NCBI GenBank assembly: GCA_020055645.1
Contig: CM034548.1
Span: 3,162,001-3,226,000, forward strand
Direction: 5' to 3'
Source: Tomocerus qinae
Lineage: Eukaryota; Arthropoda; Collembola; Entomobryomorpha; Tomoceridae
Length of the DNA stretch: 64,000 nt
The notes beneath the pieces are model-generated. The model was not told the DNA's origin. It did no database searches and saw nothing but the letters and a program-made list of their open reading frames with translations. The translations under genes were made by a program, and so were the position numbers. Within the stretch, counting starts at the first letter, position 1. Each line of letters begins with the position of its first letter. Below, piece after piece: positions 24,595 through 33,939 of this stretch.

Positions 24595-26814
24595 TTAACA
24601 TTCTTTTTTGGAATTTTCAACCGCGTGGTGTGGTAAGTAATATCCTGCGGTAGTCATTTTTGGTTCTACTGGTAGCAGTTCCATATGGTTCAGTTGAAGA
24701 TATTCTTCCATCACGTCTTCGTAGATTTTCTTACGTACAGGGTCAGTTGAGTTTCTTCGTTCACCTGCTTTGAGTCGGTTGACTGCCATGGCTCTGGAAT
24801 CTCCGAGTGGTTTCGCATTTTCCTTCCATGGTAGCCGTACAACAAATCTTCCCGTTGAGTCCCGGGTGTGCGTTGTGGCGAAGTGTTCGTCACAGGATTT
24901 TTCTTCTGGTGTGAGGAATTTCTGTCGCGGAAGTTCCTCCAGCTCCCAGAACTGCTTCAGCCGGTCATCTAGGTCACAGCGTGTCATGAATGTAGATACG
25001 GTGTGTGTTCGGTGGTTGTCGCTACGAATTCTTCCTCCAAGTATCCAGCCCAGTGCAGAGTTCAACGCAATGGGTGTTCCTGGTGGACCGTCAATTTTTC
25101 CCGTTCCCATCAATTCATAAAATATATCGGCTCCTAGTAGGACATCGATCTTCGATATATCCATAAAATGTGGGTCTGCCAGTTCTAGTCCTCGGAGATG
25201 TGGCCAGTCAGTATATGTAATAGCTGATGCTGGTAATTCCTTGGTTAAAGTAGACAAAATTAGTGCTTTAATTTTGAATGTAGGTTCGAACCTGTGACAG
25301 GAGGAGAAGGTCATGTCCACCATTTCCTTGGCAGTTCCAGCGTTGGCACCAGCAATTCCAGAGAGTGGCACTGATATCCGTTGTCGCCGCAGCCCGAGTC
25401 GGGTTGCACAGCTGCTGGTGATAAAACTTGTTTCTGAGCCGTTGTCAAGAAGCGCACGGAAGAGTACCATTTCTCCAGAGACAGATTGTATTCGGATGAG
25501 AGCCGTTGACAGTAACCCTTTACTTCTGCTGGTAGTAGAGAAAAATGTCTGAGTTCCAACCGGTGTTTCGGTTGGTGTTTCTTGTGGAGTTGGTTGTTGC
25601 GACTTCTTCACTGGGGGTTCGTAGTGGAGTAGAGTATGATGATACTTACTGCATTGTCGACAGTGAGAGCTTTTACATTTATCCGTTTTGTGGTCATCTC
25701 CCAGGCAGTTAAAACATAGGCCGTATTTTCTCACCACGTCCCATCGGTCGTTTACATACAAAGCTTTAAATTTCTTACAGTTGTAGAGAGGGTGATCTTC
25801 GTTGCAGAGTTTGCATCGAGATTTTGTGCTGTTCTGGTGCTGTACAGATGAGCCGTGATGTACTGCTGCTGTATTTCTCTTGTTTTCCGATGTGTTTTTC
25901 TTCGGGAGTGTCGTTCGGGCTGCTGCAGTGACTCTGGCTTGGTAATCGCAAAATGTGACGTAATCTGCGATAGCCGGGAGTGTGCCTTGTTTGATTGTTT
26001 TCTCCCATTGCAACCTCGATTCTGGATCTAATTTCTTAGATAAAAAGAAAATTAAAATCAGTTCATACGCTTGCTCACGTGATACTCCTAGAATGTCAAT
26101 GCTTCTGACACACTCGTTGGTTCGATCGACGTGTTTCTGTAGTTGTGCAGGATTTTCGGTGACTATCGGTGAACTGTTGAGCAGTCGCTCGAACATCTGA
26201 TTGATGAGCTCCCTCAAATCCTCGTAGCGGTTTTCTAACGTCTTCCAAGCTATGTCAAAATTATCATCAGTTAGTGGATAACTTTGAATAAGGCTCGATG
26301 CTTCTCCTCTTACTGCAGTTTTCAAATACTGCAACTTCTGCGCTCCGCTTAGTTGAGTATTTTTGTGTACTGCAGCTCGGAAGAGATCTCTAAACTGCAA
26401 CCAGTCGAGGCGATTTCCTGTGAACGTCGGTAATTCCAGTCTTGGCAACCGTATGTCCGTAGAAGTGCTCGAAGTACTGGCAGAAGCAGTTGTCGATGCA
26501 GTTGATGATGTTGTACTTGTTGAAAGTGTTGTGAAATGTTTCAAAATCGCAGTTAGGTCATCCTTCATTGCGATTAGTCGAAGTTCTTCGATTTCGTGGA
26601 GATGTCCGTGTGGTGGGATATCTGCCACGTCTGCACATTTTTCCACGATGTCTTGGAACAATGTGTCGTTCTCCTCCATGAGTTTCGTCGTTTTCTCAAA
26701 AAGGGTCGTCGCTGAGATCTCGGTCAAAGGTGTCGTGGCGTGAGCATCAACCAAAGTTTTGATGGTGGTGACTCTACCCTTCAACGCTGATCGTTTCCGC
26801 TCCAGCTTGTCCAT
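24595..26814 (-). CDS. BEL/Pao Gag-protease polyprotein, pol truncated at RT start
   Basis: 739 codons; the start has a good context (AAGATGG) 122 nt after the 5' LTR. Residues 1-120 are an N-terminal helical region ending in a Ser/Thr-rich linker. Residues 124-300 (LPRLELPTFTG, then WLQFRDLF) are the DUF1759-type Gag region. Three zinc knuckles follow: C334-C337-H341-C346, C367-C370-H375-C380 and C385-C388-H392-H397. Residues 440-600 are the DUF1758-type retropepsin, with LLDNGS at 455-460 (catalytic D457), IDVLLGAD at 556-563 and LGWILGG at 588-594. Residues 622-732 are the linker and start of RT (FWELEELP, FVVRLPWKEN, YYLPHHAV). The last codons are read from the polypurine tract, and Cys-stop is read from the LTR. 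Known roles: Gag packages element RNA and the protease matures the polyprotein. The missing RT, RNase H and integrase would have to come from a full-length relative. Asn458 in place of the usual Ser/Thr is unusual. Confidence 0.95.
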   Translation of the reverse strand: MDKLERKRSALKGRVTTIKTLVDAHATTPLTEISATTLFEKTTKLMEENDTLFQDIVEKCADVADIPPHGHLHEIEELRLIAMKDDLTAILKHFTTLSTSTTSSTASTTASASTSSTSTDIRLPRLELPTFTGNRLDWLQFRDLFRAAVHKNTQLSGAQKLQYLKTAVRGEASSLIQSYPLTDDNFDIAWKTLENRYEDLRELINQMFERLLNSSPIVTENPAQLQKHVDRTNECVRSIDILGVSREQAYELILIFFLSKKLDPESRLQWEKTIKQGTLPAIADYVTFCDYQARVTAAARTTLPKKNTSENKRNTAAVHHGSSVQHQNSTKSRCKLCNEDHPLYNCKKFKALYVNDRWDVVRKYGLCFNCLGDDHKTDKCKSSHCRQCSKYHHTLLHYEPPVKKSQQPTPQETPTETPVGTQTFFSTTSRSKGLLSTALIRIQSVSGEMVLFRALLDNGSETSFITSSCATRLGLRRQRISVPLSGIAGANAGTAKEMVDMTFSSCHRFEPTFKIKALILSTLTKELPASAITYTDWPHLRGLELADPHFMDISKIDVLLGADIFYELMGTGKIDGPPGTPIALNSALGWILGGRIRSDNHRTHTVSTFMTRCDLDDRLKQFWELEELPRQKFLTPEEKSCDEHFATTHTRDSTGRFVVRLPWKENAKPLGDSRAMAVNRLKAGERRNSTDPVRKKIYEDVMEEYLQLNHMELLPVEPKMTTAGYYLPHHAVENSKKEC
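24601..24617 (-). other. Polypurine tract before the 3' LTR
   Basis: On the element strand AAAATTCCAAAAAAGAA directly precedes the 3' LTR, the expected site for plus-strand priming. It is translated as the tail of the shortened polyprotein, so the deletion joined RT coding sequence to the tract itself. Confidence 0.6.
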
Positions 26815-26917
26815 CTTCAGTCCTGCAATCGGCAGTCAGCAAAATGTAGTCCAATTTCTTCAGCTCCAAACTGTATCCCGGAAATAGGTTACGCGAAATT
26901 GCAGTGAACTTCGGTAT

Positions 26918-26935
26918 CCGTGCTCTGAAGGACCA
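26918..26935 (-). other. Candidate primer-binding site
   Basis: On the element strand the 5' LTR is followed, after one T, by TGGTCCTTCAGAGCACGG. This sits where a tRNA 3' end should pair, and begins with TGG as expected for a CCA-tailed primer. I do not assign the tRNA. Confidence 0.5.
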
Positions 26936-27037
26936 ATGTTTTAGGGCAGTAAGGATAGCTAAAGAAGATTGGGTGAGTTTCGGTTTCAGTATGAGTAGTT
27001 CAAATGATGATGAGTAAAGATGCCCGTTATGCAATAG

Positions 27038-27120
27038 CTGTAGAATGACAAGAACAAAACAACAGATTAGATTTCTTGTCACAGTGTGGTTGTATTGCTA
27101 ACAGTCAAAGTTCTACTGAA
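27038..27120 (-). repeat. 83-bp LTR-internal direct repeat, second copy (5' LTR)
   Basis: Identical to 27321-27403. It ends in the same pyrimidine tract plus CTACAG and is followed by CTATTGC instead of GTAAAA. A CTAAT branch-point-like word lies about 29 nt before the AG. Confidence 0.9.
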
Positions 27121-27320
27121 AACTGCATATCAGTTTTCACATTTTCGGTTACATAGTTTTCATTAATGTATAAAAAGTGTAGTATAGTAATTCACATAAA
27201 TCAATTCAATTCACACACATAATTCATAAATGATTCAATTCCAAATTATAATGCATAGAGTAATACATAGCAAATAGTAATATCAATAATAATTAAGTAA
27301 TTAAAATGTAAGAGTTTTAC
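27038..27320 (-). other. Predicted 283-nt spliceosomal intron inside the LTR
   Basis: The donor ACAG/GTAAAA at 27320 and the acceptor TTCTTGTCATTCTACAG ending at 27038 bound a 283-nt segment with a CTAAT branch-like site 29 nt from the acceptor. Removal would leave an 80-nt leader made of the first repeat copy joined to the rest of the LTR. The same structure is at 24121-24403 in the 3' LTR. It is predicted from sequence only. Confidence 0.45.
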
Positions 27321-27403
27321 CTGTAGAATGACAAGAACAAAACAACAGATTAGATTTCTTGTCACAGTGTGGTTGTATTGCTAACAGTCAAAGTTCTACT
27401 GAA
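27321..27403 (-). repeat. 83-bp LTR-internal direct repeat, first copy (5' LTR)
   Basis: This copy begins at the predicted transcription start and ends in CATTCTACAG, followed at once by GTAAAA. It is identical to the second copy at 27038-27120, 200 bp downstream on the element strand. The matching pair in the 3' LTR is 24404-24486 and 24121-24203. Confidence 0.9.
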
Positions 27404-27433
27404 GCAATATAACAATTTCAGTTCTATTTATAG
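27398..27433 (-). promoter_or_regulatory. LTR core promoter: TATA box and TCAGT initiator
   Basis: CTATAAATAG lies at 27433-27424 on the minus strand. The initiator TTCAGT lies at 27403-27398 with the likely +1 A at 27400. TATA therefore begins about 32 nt upstream, the standard spacing, and TCAGT matches the arthropod initiator consensus. U3 would be only about 115 nt. The same pair sits in the 3' LTR at 24481-24516. Confidence 0.65.
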
Positions 27434-27517
27434 ATTTGAATATTCGCTGGGAAAAGATAAGTCAAGACTGCTTGCAGTTGAACACACACACACAATGTCT
27501 TAATCTTAACATTAACA

Positions 27518-27600
27518 TTCTTTTTTGGAAACAAATTATACTAATTACCCCCTAGCACAAAATTGTGTAAAACGGTTCTAGAGTTCACAGACTACTTAGT
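27518..27600. other. Unusual 5' flank of the element
   Basis: The first 13 bp (27518-27530) copy the polypurine-tract side of the 3' LTR. Beyond them, the element strand reads GTGCTAGGGGGTAATTAG and contains the perfect palindrome CACAAAATTGTG (27556-27567). G-runs of this kind are common just upstream of LTRs in full-length retroelements, so the flank may be a remnant of another copy's 3' end. No integrase-like frame was found in it. Confidence 0.35.
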
Positions 27601-30600
27601 ATTCATCAGAATGATTAAAGTTCATTGTTTCGTTACATTGTGATTGGCTAACATGTATCGGATGATGAGTTGAACTGCTGGTCAGTCAACTTCTACATTT
27701 ACATTTAGTTAAAATTGGAAAGGTTCAACCAAAATCTTTTACATAATAAAATAAGTCCTGTTTTATAGTAGAATAGTCAAAACACTCGTGTTCATATAGT
27801 AAGATTGCAATTTAATGCAAGGCATTTAATTACCACCATTTGGTGATACTTAAGATTGATATTGTGCTTAAAACTTGCACATTAATTTTGGACAACTTTT
27901 TCGATAGCATATCGTTAACTTCTAAACTACCTAAACGGGAAAATAATATAGCTAAATGTTCTACATATAAGTGTTGCAGTTTGTCTCTTGATTAGCAGTC
28001 ATCAGTGAGTTTAATGGATATGCATTGAAAATGCATCAGTAGATCTTAACTATCATTCATGAAGAGTGATCCAAATAGAGAGTTTAATATTAAGGAATAA
28101 ATAGTAGGGGCGGGGTGTGTTCCATTTCAATCTGTGTTGAATGTATATGTAACATTGCAAATAGAGAGTGTACAATTTTCTTAAATTAAAATCCCGTTGA
28201 GAAAGGGGAGGGAGAGTAAAAAATGGAGAAAAAGAGCATTGTTCGTGGTGTTTGAATAAGCTCTAAGCGTTTCACACAAATAAAGATAGCGATTGTTGTG
28301 AGGTGATAGTGTTGGAGATATAAATGTGGCAGTAGCAAGGAGCTTTGTGATGTGATAAGATAGAAATTTACACGGAACTACTAAAGGGAAAGTGTCATTG
28401 AGAGTGGAGATTAGACATGTCAAGTCATAAGAGTTGAATTTAAATGCATCAGTTGATTTGACAGAAGAATGAAGGACAAGCCCGTCTTGTCTTGTCTCAT
28501 CTCTCCTTCTGTACAATCTGCACTCTCTCCTGAATACCAGAACATCCACCTCCTCTCTCACACACACCTAATAATAATATAACTCCTGCCTATACTATAC
28601 ATAATATAATATACTAGTTGTGGTGGTGGGTATCCCTTCTTTGCACACATGTAGTACATTTGGCCTGGCAGTTCTTATTAAATAGACGAGCATTCTACTA
28701 AGTGTATCTGCTACTACATATTATGCACATATATTAGCAGAGCTACTCAGTCCGTTGGAAAACAGAACTTTCCCTCTCATGTCATGTAAGGTATGCATTT
28801 AATACTACCCATGTACATACACAGGCAGAGAGAGAGAGAGAGAGAAAGTACATACATTGTGTACACTCCCACCTTTGCACACTACGTAGGAACATTGTAT
28901 GCATTCCATGGTGTAGTAGTAGTATGTAGTAGAAGCATACTATAGTGTCGTTATTATTATTATGTGCAGCAGATAGAAGAGATAGAAGTCAATTCAGCAG
29001 AAAGTTAGCTTCGCAAAGGAAAGAGAGATGATGAAGTGAGCTGATGTGAGTGAACTGAACTGCTATGCCATTTTGGCTTATACTATAGTCAACTGAACTG
29101 GAAAGTGGAAACGTATGTGGAAGTGGGAGAAAGGATCCGCTTCTTGTTAGAAAAGAGAGCACATACGATACACGACAACCAGATATCTGCATATTATGTA
29201 GCTACGAAGTACGTACATACACTTATTATCTGTTATGATGAGGGGATAGCTCTTTAGTCTTCTATCCATATGTACTTAATATAATAAGCTTCGGATTATA
29301 AATACTATTTGCATCCCTAAATAGGTAGCATGTTACATAAAGCCTACCTGAACAAACTGTATTTGTGAAATCGAGTCTCAAGTTGTATTGGTAATGGCAG
29401 ATGTACATACTTGTAGTTGGATGGAGCGGAGTTCACGTGAGTTCAACCAGCTTGCGAAAAGTAAGGACACCACATGAAATAATTGGCAAGTGCTCAAAGA
29501 TACAAACAAATCCTACTCCACACTGTGATCAGAGGTTCGACTCTGCAGTCTTTTATGTATTATCTGTGATGTGATGCCATGATCAGATATTATAATATTA
29601 TTTACATACACATACTTACTTGCCTGCCGAAACTACATGCTAATACCAAGCATGAGTGAATAAATGCTCTAGGCCAGAGCATTAGTAGTATTAGGCATAG
29701 TACTTATGATGTGTGTGGTAGGAGGTAACAGTTAGTCAAGTGCATTGTGCCTCTCTTGCTCTGCATTAACCGAGTCATCTCGAATATCTCTCCTAATAAT
29801 ATCACTATTTTGAATAAGTATGTCTACTAATAATATTCTTGTGGTGGAAATCAAGTGGAGTCACAGAATTATATCTCAAGAATGACTTGAAAGATGAGAT
29901 TCTTCCTAAGCACGGCTTTCCTTTGCAGAGAGTGTAACTGTCGGATGGGATGGAATGGTAGCAATTAGTGGATGATTTGTGCCGACCGGACTCTATAGGC
30001 CTTCTCCGAGTAATAATAATATAGACTTTGGGAGCTCAGTTGACAGAGCCAGCCTTGTCTTGCTTTTTGGTTTGGTGCGGTTTCCTTTCGTTTGAATTGA
30101 CTTGGCTGTTTGATCGGATCGGAGAACAAGGTGCTCTTCCGTCCGTCTTCACTGATATGATGTTACATAGTAATATTAATACTACACAGACAGATAGTCC
30201 ATTTCATGAAATCAATGTCTACTACTCCGTTCCATTCAGTCACAATCAAAACAGTCCAACCCGCCCCTACATTTCTAGTTGACTCGCCAATTTCCATGAC
30301 TTTTCACCGACGAGTCTGATTTTGACTGTAAATCACAATCAGTCTCTCTCCCACTCTCTCCATCCCAATCTAGAGCAGACTGCTGCTACCTATACGTGCA
30401 TTTGTGTGCATGTCCTCCACATACCTCAGCATTATTATGCACATACATTATAATGCCAGTTATTCAGCAGTACTTACACACTATATAATATTCCTTTTAC
30501 TTTATTACCCACCTAAAGTATTCACGGTAAAACAATAATGCTCGTCGTCCAAGAGAGACTGAGTGTCTTTCCAAATGTGTGATTTATTCTGCAGGATATA

Positions 30601-32245
30601 CTAGCGTGACATTCTGCTCTGCTACGAAAGTCTGAATATGTGTAGATATAGGTATTCATTAGTAGAGAGAAACAAACAGGTTTAGGTCCTCTTTGAGACA
30701 GTACCTAGAGCACTTTCCGCTTTTAAAACGAATTATTTGTACAGGTAGATGCTGTTTGGTATGTGATGTGTTCTCTCTCCCGGAAATCTACATTTAAAAG
30801 TACGCTTTCTGTATTCATGTGTAGCTTTCGCTGAATGAAACAGTAGATAGATGAGAGGAAGGGCCAATGAATGCATCTTCAAAGAGTCGGCACGACAAAC
30901 TACATCGCTCACTCACTACAGATTCAGTATCCATGCATGCACAGCATGTACATAACTTTGGGTGAAACCAAATAAAAGCAATTCAAGCCCGTCAAAGCTA
31001 ACAAAGGCAACTAACTGCTTTACATACGCACATATTAATAATTTCCATTTCATATCATATTTTGTTTGCCTCCGAAAATTTATTTGGCTTTTTGAAATGG
31101 GTATTCCAAACTTCTCACCTGACATGTAAACCAATCCTGGTGAGTTACATAAAGTGGAATCTATGAAATTAGTTCATGACAATATGAATAATATTCCATA
31201 GAGTCTTATGAAATTTCATTAAGTTGGTAGGAACACGTTAGAGTCAATAAACAATACTTCTCAGAATGCAGCCAAAGAATTGATTACCTCCGAAGGCAAT
31301 GAAAGTTTTTTGGTAAATATACTCTGAGTTTTCAGAGTAGTAAAAACTTGATTCCAAGAAATTATTTATGAATGTAGATTTTTGAGTCGGCATTATTGAC
31401 TGTAATTTTGAAACTGGTTTTCCCACGATGCCATATAGATATGTTTGGTGGATTGGTGAGAATTGGTTTGATGTAAGTAAGCTACATGCTCTGGTTGTCA
31501 GTGGAATAGTGTAACACATGAGTCTGTATGACAGTTGATGTCAAATGAGGAGATGGGAGAAAGTAAAAAAGGATAGTAGTTAGTTAGGTTAGTACAATAG
31601 TTAATAGTTGGTATTATTGGGTGGGGTTTAGTGTTTGGTCGTTGAGCCGGGCGGGGAGGAGTGAGGACAGGACGAGTGCTGGAAATGCATAGATACATAA
31701 TATAAATGTCGACGGAAATCTGTTCCTCATTCGGAGTTTCATATCGCATCACATGCTAACTCATCGCCTCACATCACATCACTTGTATGTATGTGTAGTA
31801 TTTCCATCAAAAGTATGTAAATGGCATGTGTTGCTAGAAGGGAATGAGAGATTGTCTGTTACGGAGACAGAGAGTGGAGTGATGGCTTGCAAAATGCAAT
31901 ATGTATTAGTGGGAATGGGATAGAGGAGTGCCAAAATCTAAATCAAGTCACTCAGTAATTCAGTCGCTTGCAAAGTGAAGTCTCCTCTCTCGATCTCTTT
32001 CTCTCCATGTCCGCTCGTAACATATGGATGAGCTAATCGTTAGAACTACTACCGTAAGGAGCGGATGTAAATCTAATGCCTGCCTGCCATGCATGTTCAC
32101 TCACTCTGCTCAACCGACACACAGAAACAGAAATGGAGAAAGTCAACCAACAGAGAGAGAGAGAACATCAAAATCAAATCCTACCCAGCAACTATCTACA
32201 TACATAATAATAATACCAAAGGGATCCCACATACCTACACACATC
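27601..32245. other. Non-coding DNA right of the retrotransposon
   Basis: No gene was supported. A purine-rich block (about 28200-28430) switches to pyrimidine-rich (28440-28620). The 128-codon minus-strand frame at 28181-28567 is a product of that skew. An AG run lies at 28827-28845 and a small AATGCTCT/AGAGCATT hairpin at 29663-29683. Frames at 30028-30282 and 30916-31134 have no recognisable motif. Confidence 0.55.
28827..28845. repeat. (AG)n microsatellite
   Basis: About nine perfect AG units. Confidence 0.95.
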
Positions 32246-32388
32246 AAATATAATAATAATAATAATATACTAACATAATATACGACTACTAGCTTATCCA
32301 GCCAGACTACTATACAATATCATTATATTATACTACTACTAGATAGTTATATTGTACAGAAGGGTATATTATTATTATTATTATATTT
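32246..32388. repeat. 25-bp perfect inverted repeat built on ATA/TAT runs
   Basis: The arms 32246-32270 and 32364-32388 are exact reverse complements, with 93 nt between them. Each contains an AAT or ATT trinucleotide run (32249-32268; 32365-32385), but the non-repeat ends (AAATATA..., ...ATATAC) also match. Inside, TACAATAT and ATATTGTA can pair again. It may extrude as a cruciform. Confidence 0.7.
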
Positions 32389-32399
32389 ATATTAGTGTT

Positions 32400-33510
32400 A
32401 CTAGTATTAGATAGTACTTGTAAGTACCACTATGATATAAAGTGTGTAGTTACTTAGTTGACTTGTATGTGTCAGTGTAGATAGACGAGTGCAGAGAATG
32501 CGGAGGAGGAGAAGGGAGGATGAATAAGGGTCTCTCTGTGCTGTGCACACTTGCTTCCATATCTCATGCAGGCACAGGAAAATAATAAGGAGAGTCCTTA
32601 CATTAATAGTGTGCATGGTGGAAGGAGGAATCAGAGCAAAAGGCACGACACGATATCGAAATGAAGGCAGTGGAGGGTAATGCAGGGAAACCACATCAAT
32701 TCATACTTCTTCACAGATATACGGCATTAGCATTAACAAACACATCCAGTCAACTTGCTCTCATGTCACTAACTAAACTACTCACTCCACTAAAGAAATT
32801 CTACACTATCATATTCGTCAACTTTCCCTTCGTCATGTCACCAGATCCTGTTTCTTGTCAACCGACCTTTGCTCTGTCACACGCTCTCACTCTTATCTAC
32901 ATATCTAACCGCAAAACTTCACAAATCTACATCCAATACCATTTTAACATATACATACCTAGTATGCAGTACTCTGCATGTTTAATACATTCACGGCAAT
33001 CCTCTGCCTACTCAACCCATCTACGGCTTCCAATTAAATCTTTGCCAAATTATTTATTTCTGCATATCTAATTACCTACGCAATTACTTTTCCATCCTCC
33101 CAGCATTTTATTTTGAAGCCTTATTATTTCCTTTTAATGAGCTAAGTATTCTCTATACAGCAGTACTAAGATGAATACATATTCGTCTATCATTGCATTC
33201 TCGAAGGATATCCGTCGTAGTCATGTCCATTGCATTTTTCCATTTGAAGATTGCCTTATTATTTCATAACAGTATGATATGCATTTCAATCATCGAAGAA
33301 CTAATAACAATGATAGTCAGTACTCGTTTCAGTAGTCTTTATTGGTAGAATAAAAACTCAACCAAAAGTCCTTAAAGCCGCAATTTGGTATTTCATACAT
33401 ACAACAAAAGAATCACTACAACGTTTGTTTAAGTTCAATTAACTAATGTTCTATTTTCTGTTGTTTATGAGGATTAATTTCAGCATTAACAACAATCTCA
33501 ATTCTCCCCA
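32400..33510. other. Skewed non-coding block, long ORF is compositional
   Basis: The plus strand is purine-rich to about 32690, then rich in C, A and T and poor in G to about 33110. The plus frame 32661-33071 (136 codons) is the longest outside the transposon, but its sequence is S/T/L/I/Y-rich low-complexity with no motif. I do not call it a gene. Confidence 0.5.
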
Positions 33511-33933
33511 AATTGTATATCACATAATATCATCCAAATTCAATGTCCACATCGAATGACACTTAATGAGGTTGATTTCTTAGTTTTAAAGCTAGGCAAT
33601 GAGTTAGTGATGAATGTGAATGACGTGAAAAAAGCGATGGTTAAAATGGCGAATAAATCTATAGGACCTGAAATTGTACAATGATCCTTTGGCTTACTTC
33701 AAAAATTAAAAATCATTGATACTGAGGCCAACTTTTGTATAGAAATCGATGAGAAAGGGCAGCAGAGCAGGAGGGTGGCTGACAATTTCTGTGGAATTGA
33801 ACAAGCATTAGTTTAACCGAACGACAAAAAGTGTCTGTTAGCAGTGATTATTTTATGTAATGTACATACGAGCAATAAGAAAAGAGCACCCCCGCCGATT
33901 CAACATTATTTTGTCATTTTTATATACTAGATG
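33511..33933 (+). pseudogene. Decayed coding fragment, possibly transposase-derived
   Basis: One frame stays open over about 140 codons apart from two in-frame stops (TGA at 33682, TAA at 33814). The product reads like a real protein: CPHRMTLNEVDFLVLKLG, then NDVKKAMVKMANKSIG, a stop, and LLQKLKIIDTEANFCIEIDE. The pattern of a basic helix followed by an LxxLK...CIEIDExG segment resembles the region before the catalytic core in some MULE-type transposases. That resemblance is from memory of the family and is weak. No DDE motif, terminal repeat or start codon context was found. It may instead be a host-gene relic or chance. Confidence 0.3.
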
Positions 33934-33939
33934 TTGTAA

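Larger units (their letters stand above)
24020..24600 (-). repeat. 3' LTR of the BEL/Pao element
   Basis: A direct repeat of 26937-27517 at a constant offset of 2917 bp. I saw no indels or substitutions. On the element strand it starts TGTTAATG and ends CCTAAAACA. It carries an 83-bp internal duplication and a TATA/initiator pair. The ORF stop codon lies in its first six bases. I saw no AATAAA on the element strand, so the polyadenylation site is unclear. Confidence 0.95.
24020..27517 (-). mobile_element. Non-autonomous BEL/Pao-type LTR retrotransposon (gag-pro)
   Basis: Seen: two identical-looking 581-bp terminal repeats, each TG...CA in either orientation, with a primer-binding-site candidate next to the 5' LTR, one long frame, and a polypurine tract next to the 3' LTR. 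The internal part is only about 2.3 kb. Family knowledge: BEL/Pao elements normally encode Gag, protease, RT, RNase H and integrase in one frame of about 1,600-1,800 codons. Here the frame ends at the start of RT. Inference: an internal deletion removed the rest of pol, and the element was copied afterwards by proteins supplied in trans, because the frame is intact and the LTRs match. No target-site duplication was found (TATAG on the left; TTCTT or ACAAA on the right). Confidence 0.93.
26937..27517 (-). repeat. 5' LTR of the BEL/Pao element
   Basis: Identical in sequence and length to 24020-24600. The match extends a further 13 bp beyond the LTR on the outer side (27518-27530), where the flank repeats the polypurine-tract sequence that precedes the 3' LTR. 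Apparent identity of the two LTRs points to recent insertion or recent gene conversion. Confidence 0.95.

Noticed and set aside
24770..26743. Several plus-strand ORFs inside the retrotransposon
   Set aside because: They are antisense shadows of the gag-pro frame; the minus-strand frame has clear domains.
28181..28567. 128-codon minus-strand ORF
   Set aside because: Same compositional cause as the other skew-driven frames, and no motif.
29530..29545. tRNA T-arm-like stem CAGAG/CTCTG with GTTCGA
   Set aside because: The loop is one base short, and no acceptor stem, D-arm or anticodon arm can be placed upstream.
32661..33071. 136-codon plus-strand ORF, the longest outside the transposon
   Set aside because: The plus strand here is G-poor, which removes most TAG and TGA stops. 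The product is S/T/L/I/Y-rich without motifs, and no splice or start evidence supports it.
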